This document shows positions 37,479-49,723 of a DNA stretch of 64,000 nucleotides, piece by piece; position 1 is the stretch's first letter; every line of letters begins with the position of its first letter. The notes below the pieces were generated by a model. It ran no database searches. It was given only the letters and a program-made list of their open reading frames with translations, and was not told where the DNA came from. This DNA is from Tyto alba (lineage: Eukaryota > Chordata > Aves > Strigiformes > Tytonidae), in assembly GCF_018691265.1 (NCBI RefSeq), contig NW_024881322.1, positions 1,860,001-1,924,000 on the forward strand, in the 5' to 3' direction. The translations under genes were made by a program, and so were the position numbers.

Positions 37479-39941
37479 CAGAAGTCTTCAAAGTGCAGGG
37501 TGCATGCACCAGGAGGTACACAGGATGATCCACTGGCATGTGGGAAAAACAATATGGTAACTTGTAGTTATTTTCTATCAAAAAAAAAAAAAAAAGCTTA
37601 CTAATATTTAGGATAGAGAGGGATGCTGGTGCCCTCTCTTGGTCAGATGAGCACATCAGGTATGGCACGCGACGTACCCTGGGCGAGGAGTGTTCCCCAA
37701 GGCAGAGGGGTTGACAGGGGCACAATCGATGTTTTCAGTGTATTGCTTTGTATCGCCTGCTTAAGTGGATTTACACTTTATATTGCTTAATTGTAACTAC
37801 ATTAACCGTCACAAAAAGTAGACATGTGGCGTAAAATGGTTCCTTCAAAGAAACCGTGATTGAAGATAACACTGATCACAAGCAAGCAACAAGAAAATGG
37901 CAGAACTGACACTTCTGTTCCTAGTGCAAGCATTTTGTCAGCCACATGAGATCAAAACCAATGGTGCTCTGATCAGATCTGACAGTAAATCGATCAAAAA
38001 TATTAAAAATTTGAAAATATGAAAATTTTAAATATGGATTGATGTCCACTCTTGTTAATGATGAACTTTGCTCTAAGTGTGTATTGTGTCGTGAGATACT
38101 AGCTAATGGTAGCATGGAGCCATTAAGATTAGCAAGATGTTTAGAAACTAAGCATTCAGAACATGAAGACAAACCTTCACAGTTTTTTCCAGTGATGTTT
38201 CAAGTTGTGATGCTCAATCCAGTACTTTGCAGATTTAATGATAAATACCTAGAAGTTTCTTAGGTAATAGCAAAAGACCATATACCATTGGTGAAACAAT
38301 TATTCTTTCTGCCATGGTAAAAATAGCTGAAATAGTATGTGCAAAACAATATGGCAGCGAACTAAAATGCAGTCCTTTGTCAGTAAATACTCTAGGAAGA
38401 TGCACAGAAGACACTGCTGAAGATTTGAAGAAAGAAGTGTTAGAACAAGTTACACAGTGTGGGAGGTTTGACATGCAGTTGGGTGAAAGTACAGAAGTTT
38501 CTAACTTCTCTCAACTTATGGTATTTGAACTTCAGTAATGAAATACATGAAGAACTTTGTATTTAATTTTTTTTTTGGGTGAGCTGCTAAAGGAGAGCTG
38601 TACCGGAAGATGTATTCTCCACAGGAAATGGTTTCTTTCAAAAAGCCCACTGTTTTATGGAAGAACTGTGTGAGCGTAACCACTGATGGAGAGGCTGCTT
38701 TGACTGGAATAAAAAAGGGATTCCAGGGTAAGGTCACAGAGGCAGCACTGCACGTGAAAACTCCTTCGCTGCATCACTCACAGACGAGCTGAGCTGTTGC
38801 AGCAAAGGGGTTGGAGCCAGGAGTGCACAGAGCGTTACGGGATGGCATCGATGGGGTTAACGGCATAAAAACCAGCCCTTCAGACAGTCACATCCTTGCA
38901 ATGAGATGGGGAGGGACCGTGACAATCTCTCGTGCCCTGCAGAGGATCCCTGGTTATCTTGTGGCAAAGTGCTTAAAAGGGTTATCAAATGTTATGCCTT
39001 TTCGTTTACAAAAACACAAGTGTTCCAGATTTGCTGACCCTTTTGGTGATGACAGGTGGCTGGGAGTAGTCTGCTACTTAGCAGGTATTCCCAAAAAATA
39101 AACGCCCTTAGTGTGTCCCTTCAAGGTGAAGGTGATGTTTTAACAACCAGTGAGAAAGTAACTGCTTTTCAAAAGAAACTTATGCTGTGGAGAGAGCCCT
39201 TTGAAAACAGATGTTTGGCCATGTTCCCCTCCTTCGGCAATTTTTGTTTGGTTTTGTTCTTTGTTGCTGAACACAGCGTCAGCCTGTCACCTATAAAAAC
39301 CTCTGGTATCTGGACACTTTTAAAGGACAGAAACAGAGTTTTCTAACCTGTTTAAAAATCTTCCAAATTAGAGTTTCAGTGGTTTTTGAAACTATTTGTT
39401 AAAAATATAAAGATGCAACACCTCTAGATTAGTTTGGAAGAGCAACTGGTTGACATCAGGGGAGATGGTCGTTTACAAGCCCAATTTCAAGCAAAACCTT
39501 TGCAAAACTTGTGGATGGGATTGAAAAATAAGTATCATGATTTTAGTAGGCACGTGAAACCATGCCCTTCTTCCATTGGGATCTACGCATCTTTGTGAGG
39601 TGTCTTTTCAGCTGTGACACCCATTAGAACCAAGTATTGAAATAAACTGTTCTCAGAACCAGACATTTGAATTGCTGTATCACAAAGTGTTAAACAAAGA
39701 TACTTTTTTTTATTTAAAGAAAAGCAGCATATGCAATAACATAGCTCTCACTAAAAATAGTAGTATATGTTAATTTATAAATATACATATGTGCTACTGT
39801 ACTGAAATATACATTATAAAGCATATACAAATTAAAAAAGGATGAGATAAAGGAAGAAAACACACAAACATGTCTTATTTTGTTATTTATTAACAGTATG
39901 TTATTTATTAAGAATAATATTAATAGTAACAGTGACCACTG
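37479..39941 (+). mobile_element. hAT (Charlie-group) DNA transposon, degraded autonomous copy
   Basis: The left end CAGAAGTCTTCAAAGTGCAG followed by GGTGCATGCACC has the form of Charlie-type terminal inverted repeats (CAG-GG-TTCTCAAAGTG and a GGGGTGCG-like block). It is preceded by ATCTAGAT (37471-37478), which fits the hAT 8-base target preference. Coding remnants of a BED-finger hAT transposase fill 37.99-39.69 kb on the same strand. A right end is proposed at GACCACTG (ending 39941), followed by ATCTACAC, which matches the left flank in 6 of 8 bases. The 2.46 kb length is normal for an autonomous Charlie element. The left end and coding identity are solid. The right end is less sure because only the last six bases look terminal. 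Confidence 0.8.
37990..39690 (+). pseudogene. broken hAT transposase (BED zinc finger plus RNase-H-like domain)
   Basis: Segments in several frames line up in order with the ZBED5/SCAND3-like hAT transposase family. A BED finger is seen as CVLCREILANGSMEPLRLAR followed by a conserved C-x-ETKH motif (38063-38180). The next segment includes LKKEVLEQVTQCGRFDMQLG followed by ESTEVSN (38425-38505), and then WKNCVSVTTDGEAALTGIKK (38658-38718). The C-terminal part has FADPFGDDRWLGV (about 39033-39070) and an eroded tail near 39610-39690. In the family the first catalytic aspartate lies in LQLDEST; here that position is glycine (LGEST), while the TDG aspartate is kept. Stops and several frameshifts separate the pieces, so no protein is made. 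It could alternatively be a retrocopy of a domesticated hAT gene, but the flanking transposon end argues for the element itself. The same coding style is found in host genes derived from this group. Confidence 0.85.
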
Positions 39942-42279
39942 ATCTACACATCTAAAAAAGTAGTCATTTGAAATGCAAGCTGAAATTTTTATTACTATTC
40001 TTTAGTGTGATATAATAAATCAATTACAACACCTGTATTAATATTTCGACATGTAAGGATTACGTTTATAGCATGAATAACTGGTATAACAATTTATTTT
40101 GTTTGTCAGAAGCATTTGGCTTCTGTTTTTATTGGTTTTGTCTTGGGTTTTTTGGCGATACTACAGGATCAAGCAGGTGATAATGATGCAGTATTGCTCA
40201 AGAGAAGAGTGAGACCCTGTATAAATTTTGTTGTAAGATATTAATTTCTAATGTTCTGATTAAAACTGATTATGAGCATGACATTAAGTTCGTATTTTTT
40301 TAATTGCCATATCCATGGTTTTTGCTGTTGACCACTTTTAGACCTTGAGCTCTTAAGGTAATTTGAAAAAACAACTTGATTAAAAAACCCCTGAAGTCTG
40401 TTGTTTATACCAGAACAGACTTTAAGTTTTTTCTTTTATTTTTTTTTTTAAAGCATATCTAGAAGACTAATGATGTGGTTTAAGATATGATAAAAGCAAT
40501 TGTTTATAAATATTGAGTTTTGCATTTCTTTCATATTACTATTTTTTGCATATGTTTTTCAGATTTTTCACATGCTTTTTTTGTGTGTATTTTCTGTATT
40601 TTAAAAGTAGCTTTTCAGATACCACTGTAGAACTGTAAGGCACAAAGGAGACATCCTTTGAGGGGGAAGAGAGCAATATCGAGTCTAAAATCTGAGAACG
40701 TGGTTAATGTTTTTTGATGTGTTAGACATAGTTCAGGCTTATATGGTAACATAGGAATGCTATTTAAGAAGTGGCATGTAAAATATTTTGTGTGGTTACG
40801 CCCAACAGCATAATTCAATTAACTCTTAAACTATATGTCTCAATTTAATTAAATTTGTTAGAATTTCTGTAAAATGGTAACGAAACATTTTTCTAGTATC
40901 TAATATTCAGTCTCCACCAAGCTGTTAGAAAAAGAGATCCCTAAGTCCCTATTTCACTGCAAAGAATGTGAAAGCAAACAAACAAAGCAGTGCCCATTCA
41001 TTGCTCACAGCGCGGACCTCCAAAGGAGTTGTTGCTGCAGTACAACTCTTTGGTATGAAAAGTAAGAGCTTGCCATATATGGTGAAATAAAAATGATTTG
41101 CTGTAGGTTGGTATGCTTCAAGACTCCATAGTTTGACAAGTTTCTTACGCAACATAACGGTCTCAAAACATGTTCTAAACTTGCAGCAAAGATTTCGGAG
41201 GGTGCCTTTTTTTTTTTTTTTTTTTTTTTTAACATTAAACTCCCAATTAAAATATAGGAAAACAGATTCCCTACATTTTGGCACTTTATTTTAAAAAAAA
41301 TTAACTACATATATTTATTTTTGTATACTTTGTCTTTTTTGTGTTAAGTCAATGGATTTAGATACCTAAACAGGTGGACAAATTTAAAAAAATCATAATA
41401 CTGAGTACTAAGCTCTCTTAAAAATCAGGTCAGAAGTATTTTAATGGATCCAAGGGCGTACAAGACACATCTGAAAATCTCATACCACATATAGCGGATT
41501 AATTATTTGAAAAAAGCAAAAAAGCTGTCCCAGTAGTTTTGGAATTTTAAAGAAATGGTACTTGGTCTGACGTTTCTTTTAACTTTACTGGTAAATACTA
41601 CTATTAGTAATGTTTCCAGATGCCATAATATTAGTTTGTACAAGTGATATGTTTTTCATTTATTAATTTACCAACCTGGACTTCCTTGAAAATCAAGTTT
41701 TTTTAATATACTATACTCCAACACAATAAAATATATTTATTATGAAAAATAAGGAACAATTCTTAAATAAGGGATTGAAAAAGAACTTAAAAAGTACTGG
41801 TAAATAGCCGGTTGATGTACTGTAAGAACTGGTTATGCTTTTGTCCCTTTAACTAGAACTACAACTGTATTTTTGTGCTAGTTAAAAGCCTTCTGATTTT
41901 TGGCCTGAAGTGATTTCTGATGCATTTATAACCATTTTCTTCAAGCTTGAGTTGTCCTGATGTCTAAGCAGCAGTGTTCCTTCTTGGTGCTGCCATTCAA
42001 CATGTATTTATTAGCAAACTCTCCACTTTCACCATAAATTGGCATTGCTGCTCTTACCTCAGCTTCAGGCCTTATTTTCTGTGTGCCAGGACAGACTCAC
42101 ATGCTCAGGAAATAAACCCCATCAGGAAACTGACGATTGAAATTAATTAGTTCACTGCATGAGCATTTGGGTTGGTAGAAAGGTTGCAGGCGATGCTGAG
42201 GCAGAAACAAGCAATGGTGGAATGGTGGGTAAGGAGAAAAATGTAGTGTGACATCATCACTTTATGCAGGCTTAAGTGT
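39942..42279. other. non-coding interval
   Basis: AT-rich sequence with a 24-base T run (41207-41230) and nothing else recognisable. Minus-strand frames over the T run (lysine strings) are artefacts. Confidence 0.6.
41207..41230. repeat. poly-T run (24 bases)
   Basis: An uninterrupted T homopolymer. The sequence to its left, read on the minus strand as a possible retrocopy body, is not recognisable. Confidence 0.95.
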
Positions 42280-42600
42280 TTTTTTTATAAAATGAGGGAT
42301 TTTCCATTCTCTGATCATCCTAGTAGCATTTCTCTGCACGTGTCCCAGTTTAAATCCACTTATCCTTAGTATATGTTGCCAGAATTCTGCAGAGCTGTGT
42401 ACACGGGGGCTCATTAGTACAATGTAAAATAGCATAAAGACTTCTCATACTCTACTGAAATGATCTTTTATGATTTAAAGTCATGTTTTCTTTGTAAGGT
42501 TGCATCACATTGGTGGCTCAGTTGTCCTGAGACTGACTAATATGTTATGATCTTTATTTCCCTAATAGGTTTTCAGTGTATTAGTTTCTGAGGAACTGTC
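42280..42600 (-). mobile_element. ancient CR1/L3-like LINE fragment (3' UTR side)
   Basis: The plus-strand text around 42300-42420 (TTCCATTCTCTGATCATCCT, CTCTGCACGTGTCCCAGT, GTTGCCAGAATTCTGCAGAG) follows, with many substitutions, the reverse complement of the old CR1/L3 3' region, whose blocks read TTGCCCTTCTCTGTACCTG and GACCAGAACTGCACACAG. Weaker similarity runs to about 42600. It is probably the same insertion as the fragment at 43380-43930, split by about 750 bases. Confidence 0.65.
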
Positions 42601-43379
42601 ACAGAACTAGATTTAGGCATAAATAGTTGTGTACAGTGACAGACTGATGTGTCTGCAAAATCATCATGGTACAGAATTGCTCCCATAGCTCATCCTCTCT
42701 TAGCAGCTCAGGGTGCCAAGATCATGCAAGCATTAATTTCATGTGGCTGCTGCTATGCTGGCTGTGTACTCAGCCCCTTCTGCCCACACCTCATCTCCAG
42801 CCTTGTCAACTCGGCTGCTAGAGGGGATAACAAAATAGAAAGCGTTCCTTTCAGCATGGGGGAGTAGAAGATCAATTTAAGGCCTTAAAGCTGGCCCCTA
42901 CTTCTAGCAGGTCTGGGTGGTTTTAGGTTTCATAACCACATATTACTGGGACTGGAAAGTTTTACTTAGTTGTGGCTTTTCTCCCCACTTCATTTCTTCA
43001 AATTGGAGATAGCAGAGTGTTCTGGAAGGATTTGGCCATTGACAGAGGTGAGCACCAAGCAGACTGTGGGATCTTGGCTATCTGATGCTGGAACTTGAAG
43101 TTCTTTTGACCTGGGATGTGCCTGTTTCAGCTCCGTGCCTCTGCGGGCAGCCTTGCGTTGTCCTCCTCGGGCAGGGTGCACGGCCCCAGCCCGGGGTCGG
43201 GGGGGTTGTGCAGGAGGCAGCGGGACTGGGGCTCTCTGTTATTGCTGGTAGGGATGTTGCTTAGCTCAGCAACACACAAACTTCTCAGGGAAGATGTTCT
43301 TGTCCTGGCTCCTCTGTCATCACCATGAAATATAGTTTTGATGCCTGTTCATGCTGAGAAAATAAGTAATTTTATCCTC
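42601..43379. other. unidentified segment between two halves of an old CR1
   Basis: About 780 bases, partly GC-rich (43110-43225 includes GGCCCCAGCCCGGGGTCGGG), lie between CR1 blocks that should be only a few hundred bases apart. It is either a later insertion or host sequence between independent fragments. No terminal repeats or coding domains were recognised. Confidence 0.5.
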
Positions 43380-43930
43380 TCCTTGAGGGCATCAAAATCC
43401 AATTTGGTATACACTGCTAAGAAGCCTTGAGCACTGAGCCTGTGTCCCAACCTCATACTTTGTATTATTAAATGTCATGACACTTCTATTACTCCAGTCC
43501 TCAAGTCACCCACTTTTTCCTTTATCATAGTTCAGTTCTCTGTATTGACACATGGTTAGGAGGCACTGACATCACTCCTACTTTTTATGCCAGACAGTTT
43601 TAAAAATATTTAATAAGATTGTTCCCAAATATGATCTTTGAGGAACTTCACTACTAACCTAACTCTAGGGCAGAGGTCTAGCACACAGGAGTTGATGTCT
43701 CCTCCATAGCTGCTTCCTTGCTTCTTACAATTGTAGCATTAATCCCCATTTTATGTAAAACTTCTTTGTAGTGTAGTACAGAGGTCTGGATAAATCCCAT
43801 CCTACTTTTTCTCTGTCCACAAAATTTGCTCTTTTATCAAAGACATCCAGTCATTCTAACAGGATTACTTTGGTAGTCATGTAATTTTATCTCATTTTCC
43901 ATTTACCCTCATATTTTTAATGACGTATTT
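43380..43930 (-). mobile_element. ancient CR1/L3-like LINE fragment (reverse-transcriptase C-terminal region)
   Basis: Reverse-complement CR1 blocks are visible as ATTATTAAATGTCATGACAC and CAGTCCTCAAGTCACCCA near 43460-43510, AATATTTAATAAGATTGTTC and GAGGAACTTCACTACTAACC near 43605-43660, and TTGCTCTTTTATCAAAGACA and CAGTCATTCTAACAGGATTA near 43825-43870. The order agrees with the LINE read on the minus strand. No open frame remains. Confidence 0.65.
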
Positions 43931-44189
43931 TCTTCAGAAGTTGTTTTAGATCTTTTGTGCTCTAAGATCAGACTAGTGTGTTTAGGAGTGTAGATCACTT
44001 TTTTTTTTCTGTATTGTTTGCTGACATAGAAGTGTTATAGGAATAGAGAAGTAGGACAATGTTAGCTAATGGCATAAGCTAGACTATTTCTGTAATATTA
44101 TTTTCAGTTATGGTTGTTATATTTCAAAAAGGAAAAAATTATTGAAAAAGTGTTGAGAAATAGCTGTAAGAATGTTTGTGGGCTTCTTG

Positions 44190-44560
44190 TAATGTGAGTT
44201 GTGAGAAGCTTGGGAAGCTCAAGCTGTTCAATATGTCTGAGTGAGGTTTCGGATGTAATTTGATTAGAGTCCACAAATAGGTGCATGAAAATGAGATTTG
44301 TAGTATTTGATGACCTTAAAACCAGTAAAGAATATAATAAGGTCCAGAAGCTCGAAACTGAAGGTAGACAAATTCAGACTAATAAATAAGGTGCGTATCT
44401 TTTAACGGTGAGGGTTACTAACCTTTGGATCACATGATTTAGGTGTCATTACTTGGAATCTTTACAAAGATGTTTAGTTTTGATCTAATAGCAGGAGATT
44501 CTGTGGCCTGTGTAGGAAGTGTGGTCATGCTAATTTAGTTATAGTCCCTCCTGGCCTTGA
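44190..44560 (+). mobile_element. ancient CR1/L3-like LINE, 3' end
   Basis: Strong block matches to the old CR1/L3 3' end on the plus strand: CTGAAGGTAGACAAATTCAG, AATAAGGTGCGTATCTTTTA, ACGGTGAGGGTTACTAACCT (44355-44425), then GATTCTGTGGCCTGTGTAGG (44498-44517) and the terminal TAGTCCCTCCTGGCCTTGAT (44541-44560). The orientation is opposite to the CR1 fragments just to the left, so it is an independent insertion. Confidence 0.8.
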
Positions 44561-47500
44561 TATTTTCCTACTTCTCTGTTAAAATTCTGAAATATAAAAC
44601 AAGTCCCTCCCAAAAGCAAAAGAAAGGAAATAACATTAACCTCTATTTTCAGTTTGTCACGTACAATGCAGGTATCTTCATTTTCTATACTTAGAAGCAA
44701 ACTGCTTTACAGAGTGAAATCTACTTGCCCTCCTCCCTTGATAATCTGCAAACAATGGCATTTTATAATCATAAACTGTTGGAAACGTTATCTTATTTTT
44801 ATAATACAACAAAGTTTGTTGTTTAGTCAAGATTATTTGAGCTTTAATTAATTACTAGTGTAGTCTGTTTTCAAATGAGCATTGCTTTCTTTGTGCTGTG
44901 AGAACTATGAAAATAAAACAGCATTTGTATAAATATCGGTAGCCACTTAAAAAGGCACAATGTTGCACTTCTGTTATATGTGGGAATCCAGTTGTAGACT
45001 GTACAGGGGAGTATTGGGGATTTTTTGGAGCCAAGTCTTATGGAAACAGAGAAAAATTCACTGAGAAATATGGGCAGACATAGGGAATAGAAGTGGTGCT
45101 GATTTTATCAGCCATACAGAGTGTAGGAGTAGATGGGCCGATACTGGAAGTGACTGGCATGAGGATCTCTTTTTGAATAAAAAATTTACAACTTCTATGC
45201 TTTATTCTTAAACTCCAGTGTAAAAAATGAAAATTATTTAATCTTCTGTATCTCTCCAGGCTTCATTAATTAGTGAATAATTAAGGAAGAATTTTTTATT
45301 AAAATATTAGAGGTACTAGGAAACAATGAGTAAGCTTAAAAATACTGCATCTTAAAATATTTCATTCTATCACTTCTGTTTTCCTATGTCATATCACTTG
45401 TTTGTGTGTTATTTGAACAATTTAAAAGTTATCATCAGTTGAGGAAAAAGAAGTATGAATGAAGAGATAAACATTGTTTGTTTGTTTGTTTTTAATTTAG
45501 GAACATTTTCACTTTGAAAGCACTGAACTACTGATTACTGTGGTAACATCCCTTGACATTGCGCAAAAAGTAAAAGTCAGAAGACTGAATTAGCTGTGAC
45601 CTTTTATGAGAAATCTTAACCTAGATGAGAGAATTAAAAATGGATGAACAATCTTTGACAGATGGATTGATAGATTGTCGCCTAGTAAACTTTTAATACC
45701 AAAGTTGTTCAATTAGTGCTCTCTTTTGAGAGAAATAAATTGACAGTGCCACTAACAGAAAGTCAGAAAGTTGAAACTGATACGCAATGTCATGAATCCG
45801 ATAAAAAATCTTGAGAATCTAAGGACAGGAAATCACCTGTTTCTTATAGAACTCTATAGAGACAATACTGTATTCTTAGGTGTTTGATAACAATTATGCT
45901 TATTTTTTGCTTGACATCTGATTTAAGAACATAAAAAATATGTTATAGAATCTTAATGGAAAAGCCTACCTTTGCCTTCTAAGTAATGAAAGCATGAGTG
46001 GGCACTATGGTACTTAATCTTTGCCTGGAGTTCTGTGATTTATTTATCTGGAGTATTTTTGGTCCAGCATACTTGTGATCATTTGTGTGAGCATAAGTAG
46101 GTTTGAAGAAACACTTATTTTAGAAATGTGGTGAGGCTAATCATAATAGTATACCATTACATGATTTAATTCCATAAGGGCAAAATTTGAAGAAGGAAGT
46201 ACAAAGTTCATCTGGATTTGTCAATTAGAGCAGATGTCCAAGATGAATACTGAATTATTTTAGTCTTTAAACAGGAGACTTAGAAAGCTTCATGTTTTGA
46301 GTTGCACTGGAAAGAGCTGTAAGAAAGAAATTGACTTTGATGTTGAAGATACACAAGTGAGCTTTTCTGTATAATGTACATTGTATAACTTTATTCTAAA
46401 ATTGTAATACTGTTGCTATTTCATTCACAACAGTTTTTGTGTTTCATGTTAAATGGTGCCAAATTGGTAATTCTTGCAGTGATCCACTAAAGGATACAGG
46501 GATACTACCTAGTCCATTTTTAAACATTGAACTTGCTAAATAGTAACATATTGCTTCAGCAAAATTTCAGTGTACCCTTGTGCCCTGAAGAAACAAGTTA
46601 AGGGAAAATCTACAGTAGCTAGGACTAAAACCTTAATTGATCTGAAGTATATTCTCAGTAGAGATGTTTTAAAAATAATTGGCATATTGGCATCATACTT
46701 AGAGTTTCTTGTTAAAAAATTACACAGTTTGTTAGAACAAATCTCAACCCAAACATGGAATTTTCTGCTGCACTTAATTAAAAATGCTGTTTCTTCATAT
46801 AACATCACTCTATAAAAATCACTTATTAAACAGAAGTGCAGGACTTTACATACTACTGTTTAGGCAGTCAGTCCTTGTTTGCTTGAAGTTACAAAGAGTT
46901 CAAATCTACTGTGAAAAAAGAGTGTTAAAAAGACATAAAATCAGTATCACCTTAAAATAAGTTAAACTTGCATATTGAAAACATTTAAATTGCTATTTCT
47001 TCCAACTACATGTGAACACAAAGGCTGAGGTTGTGGAATACATTATTACTGGTAAGAAAGAGATTTGCAGATAAGCGACACTCACAATAGAACCTAATAG
47101 AACAGTATTGCAGGGCTGAGAGTGTGGAGAACCAGATAAATGATAAGGAGATATAAAGCATACTCTTCTAACTATATAGTTGTTAGTATTATAAGGAAGG
47201 AAAGTAATAATTATTGTTATAACCAGCTACATTGGTGAGACTGAAGACTTGTAATAAACAGATCTGGAGAACAGTAATGCATTTTCATTTGATCGCATTT
47301 CTAAGTAGAACCTTCAAGACTTCTTGTCCTTCCAGGCATTTGAAAAACAAGTATAGGTGACTGCTGATTTTCTCTTGTGAGTGACTACACATGCCCAAAG
47401 ACATTTTTGACAAGGTGGATAGGATCTGAAATTCATGACATTCAGGGAATGAGAGAGAAAGGCTTGGGGAAGGAAAAGGAACATTACTGTCTTATGTACA

Positions 47501-48064
47501 AGAAAAAGAGGCACGATTAAATTATAAGTTTTCTTCGGACAGAGACTTTCTGAGAACTACATATAATATTTATGTAAATAGAGGTAAAAGTCAGAGACCA
47601 TAGTTTTTTATTTCTTTGCACAGAAGTGTTCACAGAGCTTACATTACGGTCCTAGAAACAAAGACAAATCTTAGCTGTGCAGTGGTTCGAGATTTGATGT
47701 GGGCAGAACTCCTTAAGCTGGCTTCAACACACAGGCTGATAGAATAAGAAGTAACTTTAGATTTTAAGTGTTAGGACAAGCAGCACTTGAGAAGAAAGCT
47801 ATTTATTGTTTGGTCGATTTGTGCTTCTGAACTGATTGTGAACCATTAGTATTTTTTAATGATTACTTCTCTACCATTTATTGGAAATATCACCATAAAT
47901 TTACCTGGTTTTCCTTAACATATACTAATTTAGAAAATCTTAATAAACAATAATAGATTTTTATTATATGTATTAAGTGCATCAAGAAGTCTACTCCATG
48001 GGACAGTGTAGAAATACACTTCCAAATACTTAAAAATGTATATAAATAGAGCTGACAGATAATC
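44561..48064. other. non-coding interval
   Basis: AT-rich sequence with a (GTTT)n run near 45475-45492 and nothing else recognisable. Frames near 46536-46815 overlap on both strands without family similarity. Confidence 0.6.
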
Positions 48065-48190
48065 AGAAGGAAGATGGAGACTCAAAGATGTGAAATATGT
48101 AACCCAATATTTCACAACAGGTCAGTGGCAGAGTCAGAGGTGAGACCCACATCACCAGGCTGACTTAACCAAATGACCAGTGTTTAGTTT
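48065..48190 (-). repeat. MIR-like ancient SINE remnant
   Basis: The text GGAGACTCAAAGATGTGAAA, CAACAGGTCAGTGGCAGAGT, CAGAGGTGAGACCCACATCA resembles the reverse complement of MIR-type SINEs, whose core reads GAAACTGAGGC..., CAAGGTCACACAGC, AGTGGCAGAGC, GGATT-GAACCCAGG. It is eroded but keeps the block order. The element strand is minus by the usual MIR convention. Loss of the tRNA-like head prevents a firm subfamily call. Confidence 0.6.
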
Positions 48191-48789
48191 CCTTATAATA
48201 TCGTGAAACTTTAATGAGCAATTCTAAGGAAAACTGGTGATGAAGAGCAGTTTTTTATATTAAATAGGTTTTGTTTCCTTTGACAATAAGTCTAGTCTTT
48301 TGGCCAAGAATCCATTAACATGGTTTTCCCTTTTCGGTATTTAGAGACCAAAAAACCCCACTATGTTTCAGCCAATGTATCAAGGCTAGGGTCTTAACTG
48401 TGCTAGCAAAATTCTCAAAGATTAACTTTTTACACATATATGCTTGGTGTAGCATCTCATTTACTTTTTAATTGGAAAAACTTCTATAACTATAAATTTA
48501 AATGTAGATTGAACTTCATTTTGTAGCCAAATTTATTAATGTACATGAGAAATAAATAAAGTGTTACAGCTAATTATCACTGAAATATCAGAATTTATTT
48601 TTACTCCCTTAGGGAGAACAAACTCATAAAAAAAGATATGGACTTGGACAAAAGAGAAAGTTTTGGAGTAGGCTTTAAAAAATGTTATTATATAATCTAA
48701 TAAATTGTATAAACTAATAACTCTTCATTACTTGATAACACTGTGACTAACATGCAGAATAATTTGCTAAGTTATTTCTGCATTTTTTC

Positions 48790-49723
48790 AGCTAGTCATT
48801 AATGATCTGGATGACGGGATCAAGTGTACCCTAATGAAGTTTGCTGCTGGTGCCAAACCGAGTGGGGAAGTGGACACTTCGGAAGGGAGACCCACCCTGC
48901 AGGAAGACTTGGCTAGGCTGGAAGAGTGGGCTAACAAGAACCTTATGAAGTTCAGCAAAGAGAAGTGTAAGGCCTTGCACCTGGGAAAACAGAATCCAGG
49001 AGTGCAGCAGAGGCTGGGAACTACCCAGCTGGGGAGCAGCTCTGTGGAAAGGGACCTGGGGGGGTCCTGGAGGACAAGCAGCTCAGCATGAGTGAGCAGT
49101 GTGCTGCTGCGGCAAAGAAAGCCAAGAGGATGCTGGGCTGCATCAACAAGGGCATCACCAGCAGAGATAAAGGAGTCGTTATCCCATTCTGCTCAGCGCT
49201 TGCTGGGCCACACCTGGAATACTGTGTTCAGTTTGGTCCCTGCTATACAAAAAAGATGTGGACAGGATGCAGAGGGTCCAGAGGGGGTCCACAAAGATGA
49301 TCAAGGGACTGGGAAGCCTACCATGGGAGAAAAGGCTGAGAGAATCGGGTGTTTTCAGCCTTGAGAAGCGAAGGCTTAGGGGAGACTTCATCACCATGTT
49401 CCAGTTCTTAAAGGGTGGCTACAAAGAAGCCAGAGACTCCTTTTTTACAAGGAGTCATGTGGTAAAGACAAGGGGTGATGGGTGCAAGTTACTCTGGGGG
49501 ACATTCAAATTGGATGCAAGAGGAAAATTTTTCACAATGAGAACAATCAGCCATTGGAATAATCTCCGCAGGGAAGTGGTGGATTCCCCAACATTGGACA
49601 CTTTTAAGATTCAGCTGGACAGGGTGCTCAGCCATCTTGTCTAGACTGGGCTTGTGCCAGGAAAGGTTGGACCAGATGATTCTTGAGGTCCCTTCCAACC
49701 TGATATTCGATGATTCTATGATT
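48790..49723 (+). mobile_element. CR1 LINE, 5'-truncated (C-terminal reverse transcriptase and 3' end)
   Basis: Starts in the reverse-transcriptase region (NDLDDGIKCTLMKFAAGAK in one frame). It continues through LARLEEWANKNLMKF, KCKALHLGKQNP, CAAAAKKAKRMLGCINKG, LEYCVQF, and SLEKRRLRGDFITMFQFLKG to FFTMRTISHWNNLRREVVDS. It ends with the CR1 3' terminus GATGATTCTATGATTATA. The protein is split across frames and carries premature stops. Relatively good conservation suggests one of the younger copies here. It is the typical 5'-truncated product of target-primed reverse transcription and cannot move on its own. Confidence 0.95.

Noticed and set aside
38039..39346. Four adjacent plus-strand ORFs as separate genes
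   Set aside because: They are broken pieces of one hAT transposase in different frames, not independent genes.
40949..41284. 111-codon minus-strand ORF with a lysine string
   Set aside because: The lysines come from a 24-base T homopolymer and the flanking residues match nothing I know. No retrocopy body was recognised beside the run.
47670..47700. GTGGTTCGAGATTTG as a tRNA B-box
   Set aside because: No matching A-box, acceptor stem or cloverleaf could be found around it.
48834..49644. Plus-strand ORFs of 85-128 codons as host genes
   Set aside because: They are pieces of the CR1 reverse transcriptase C-terminus.
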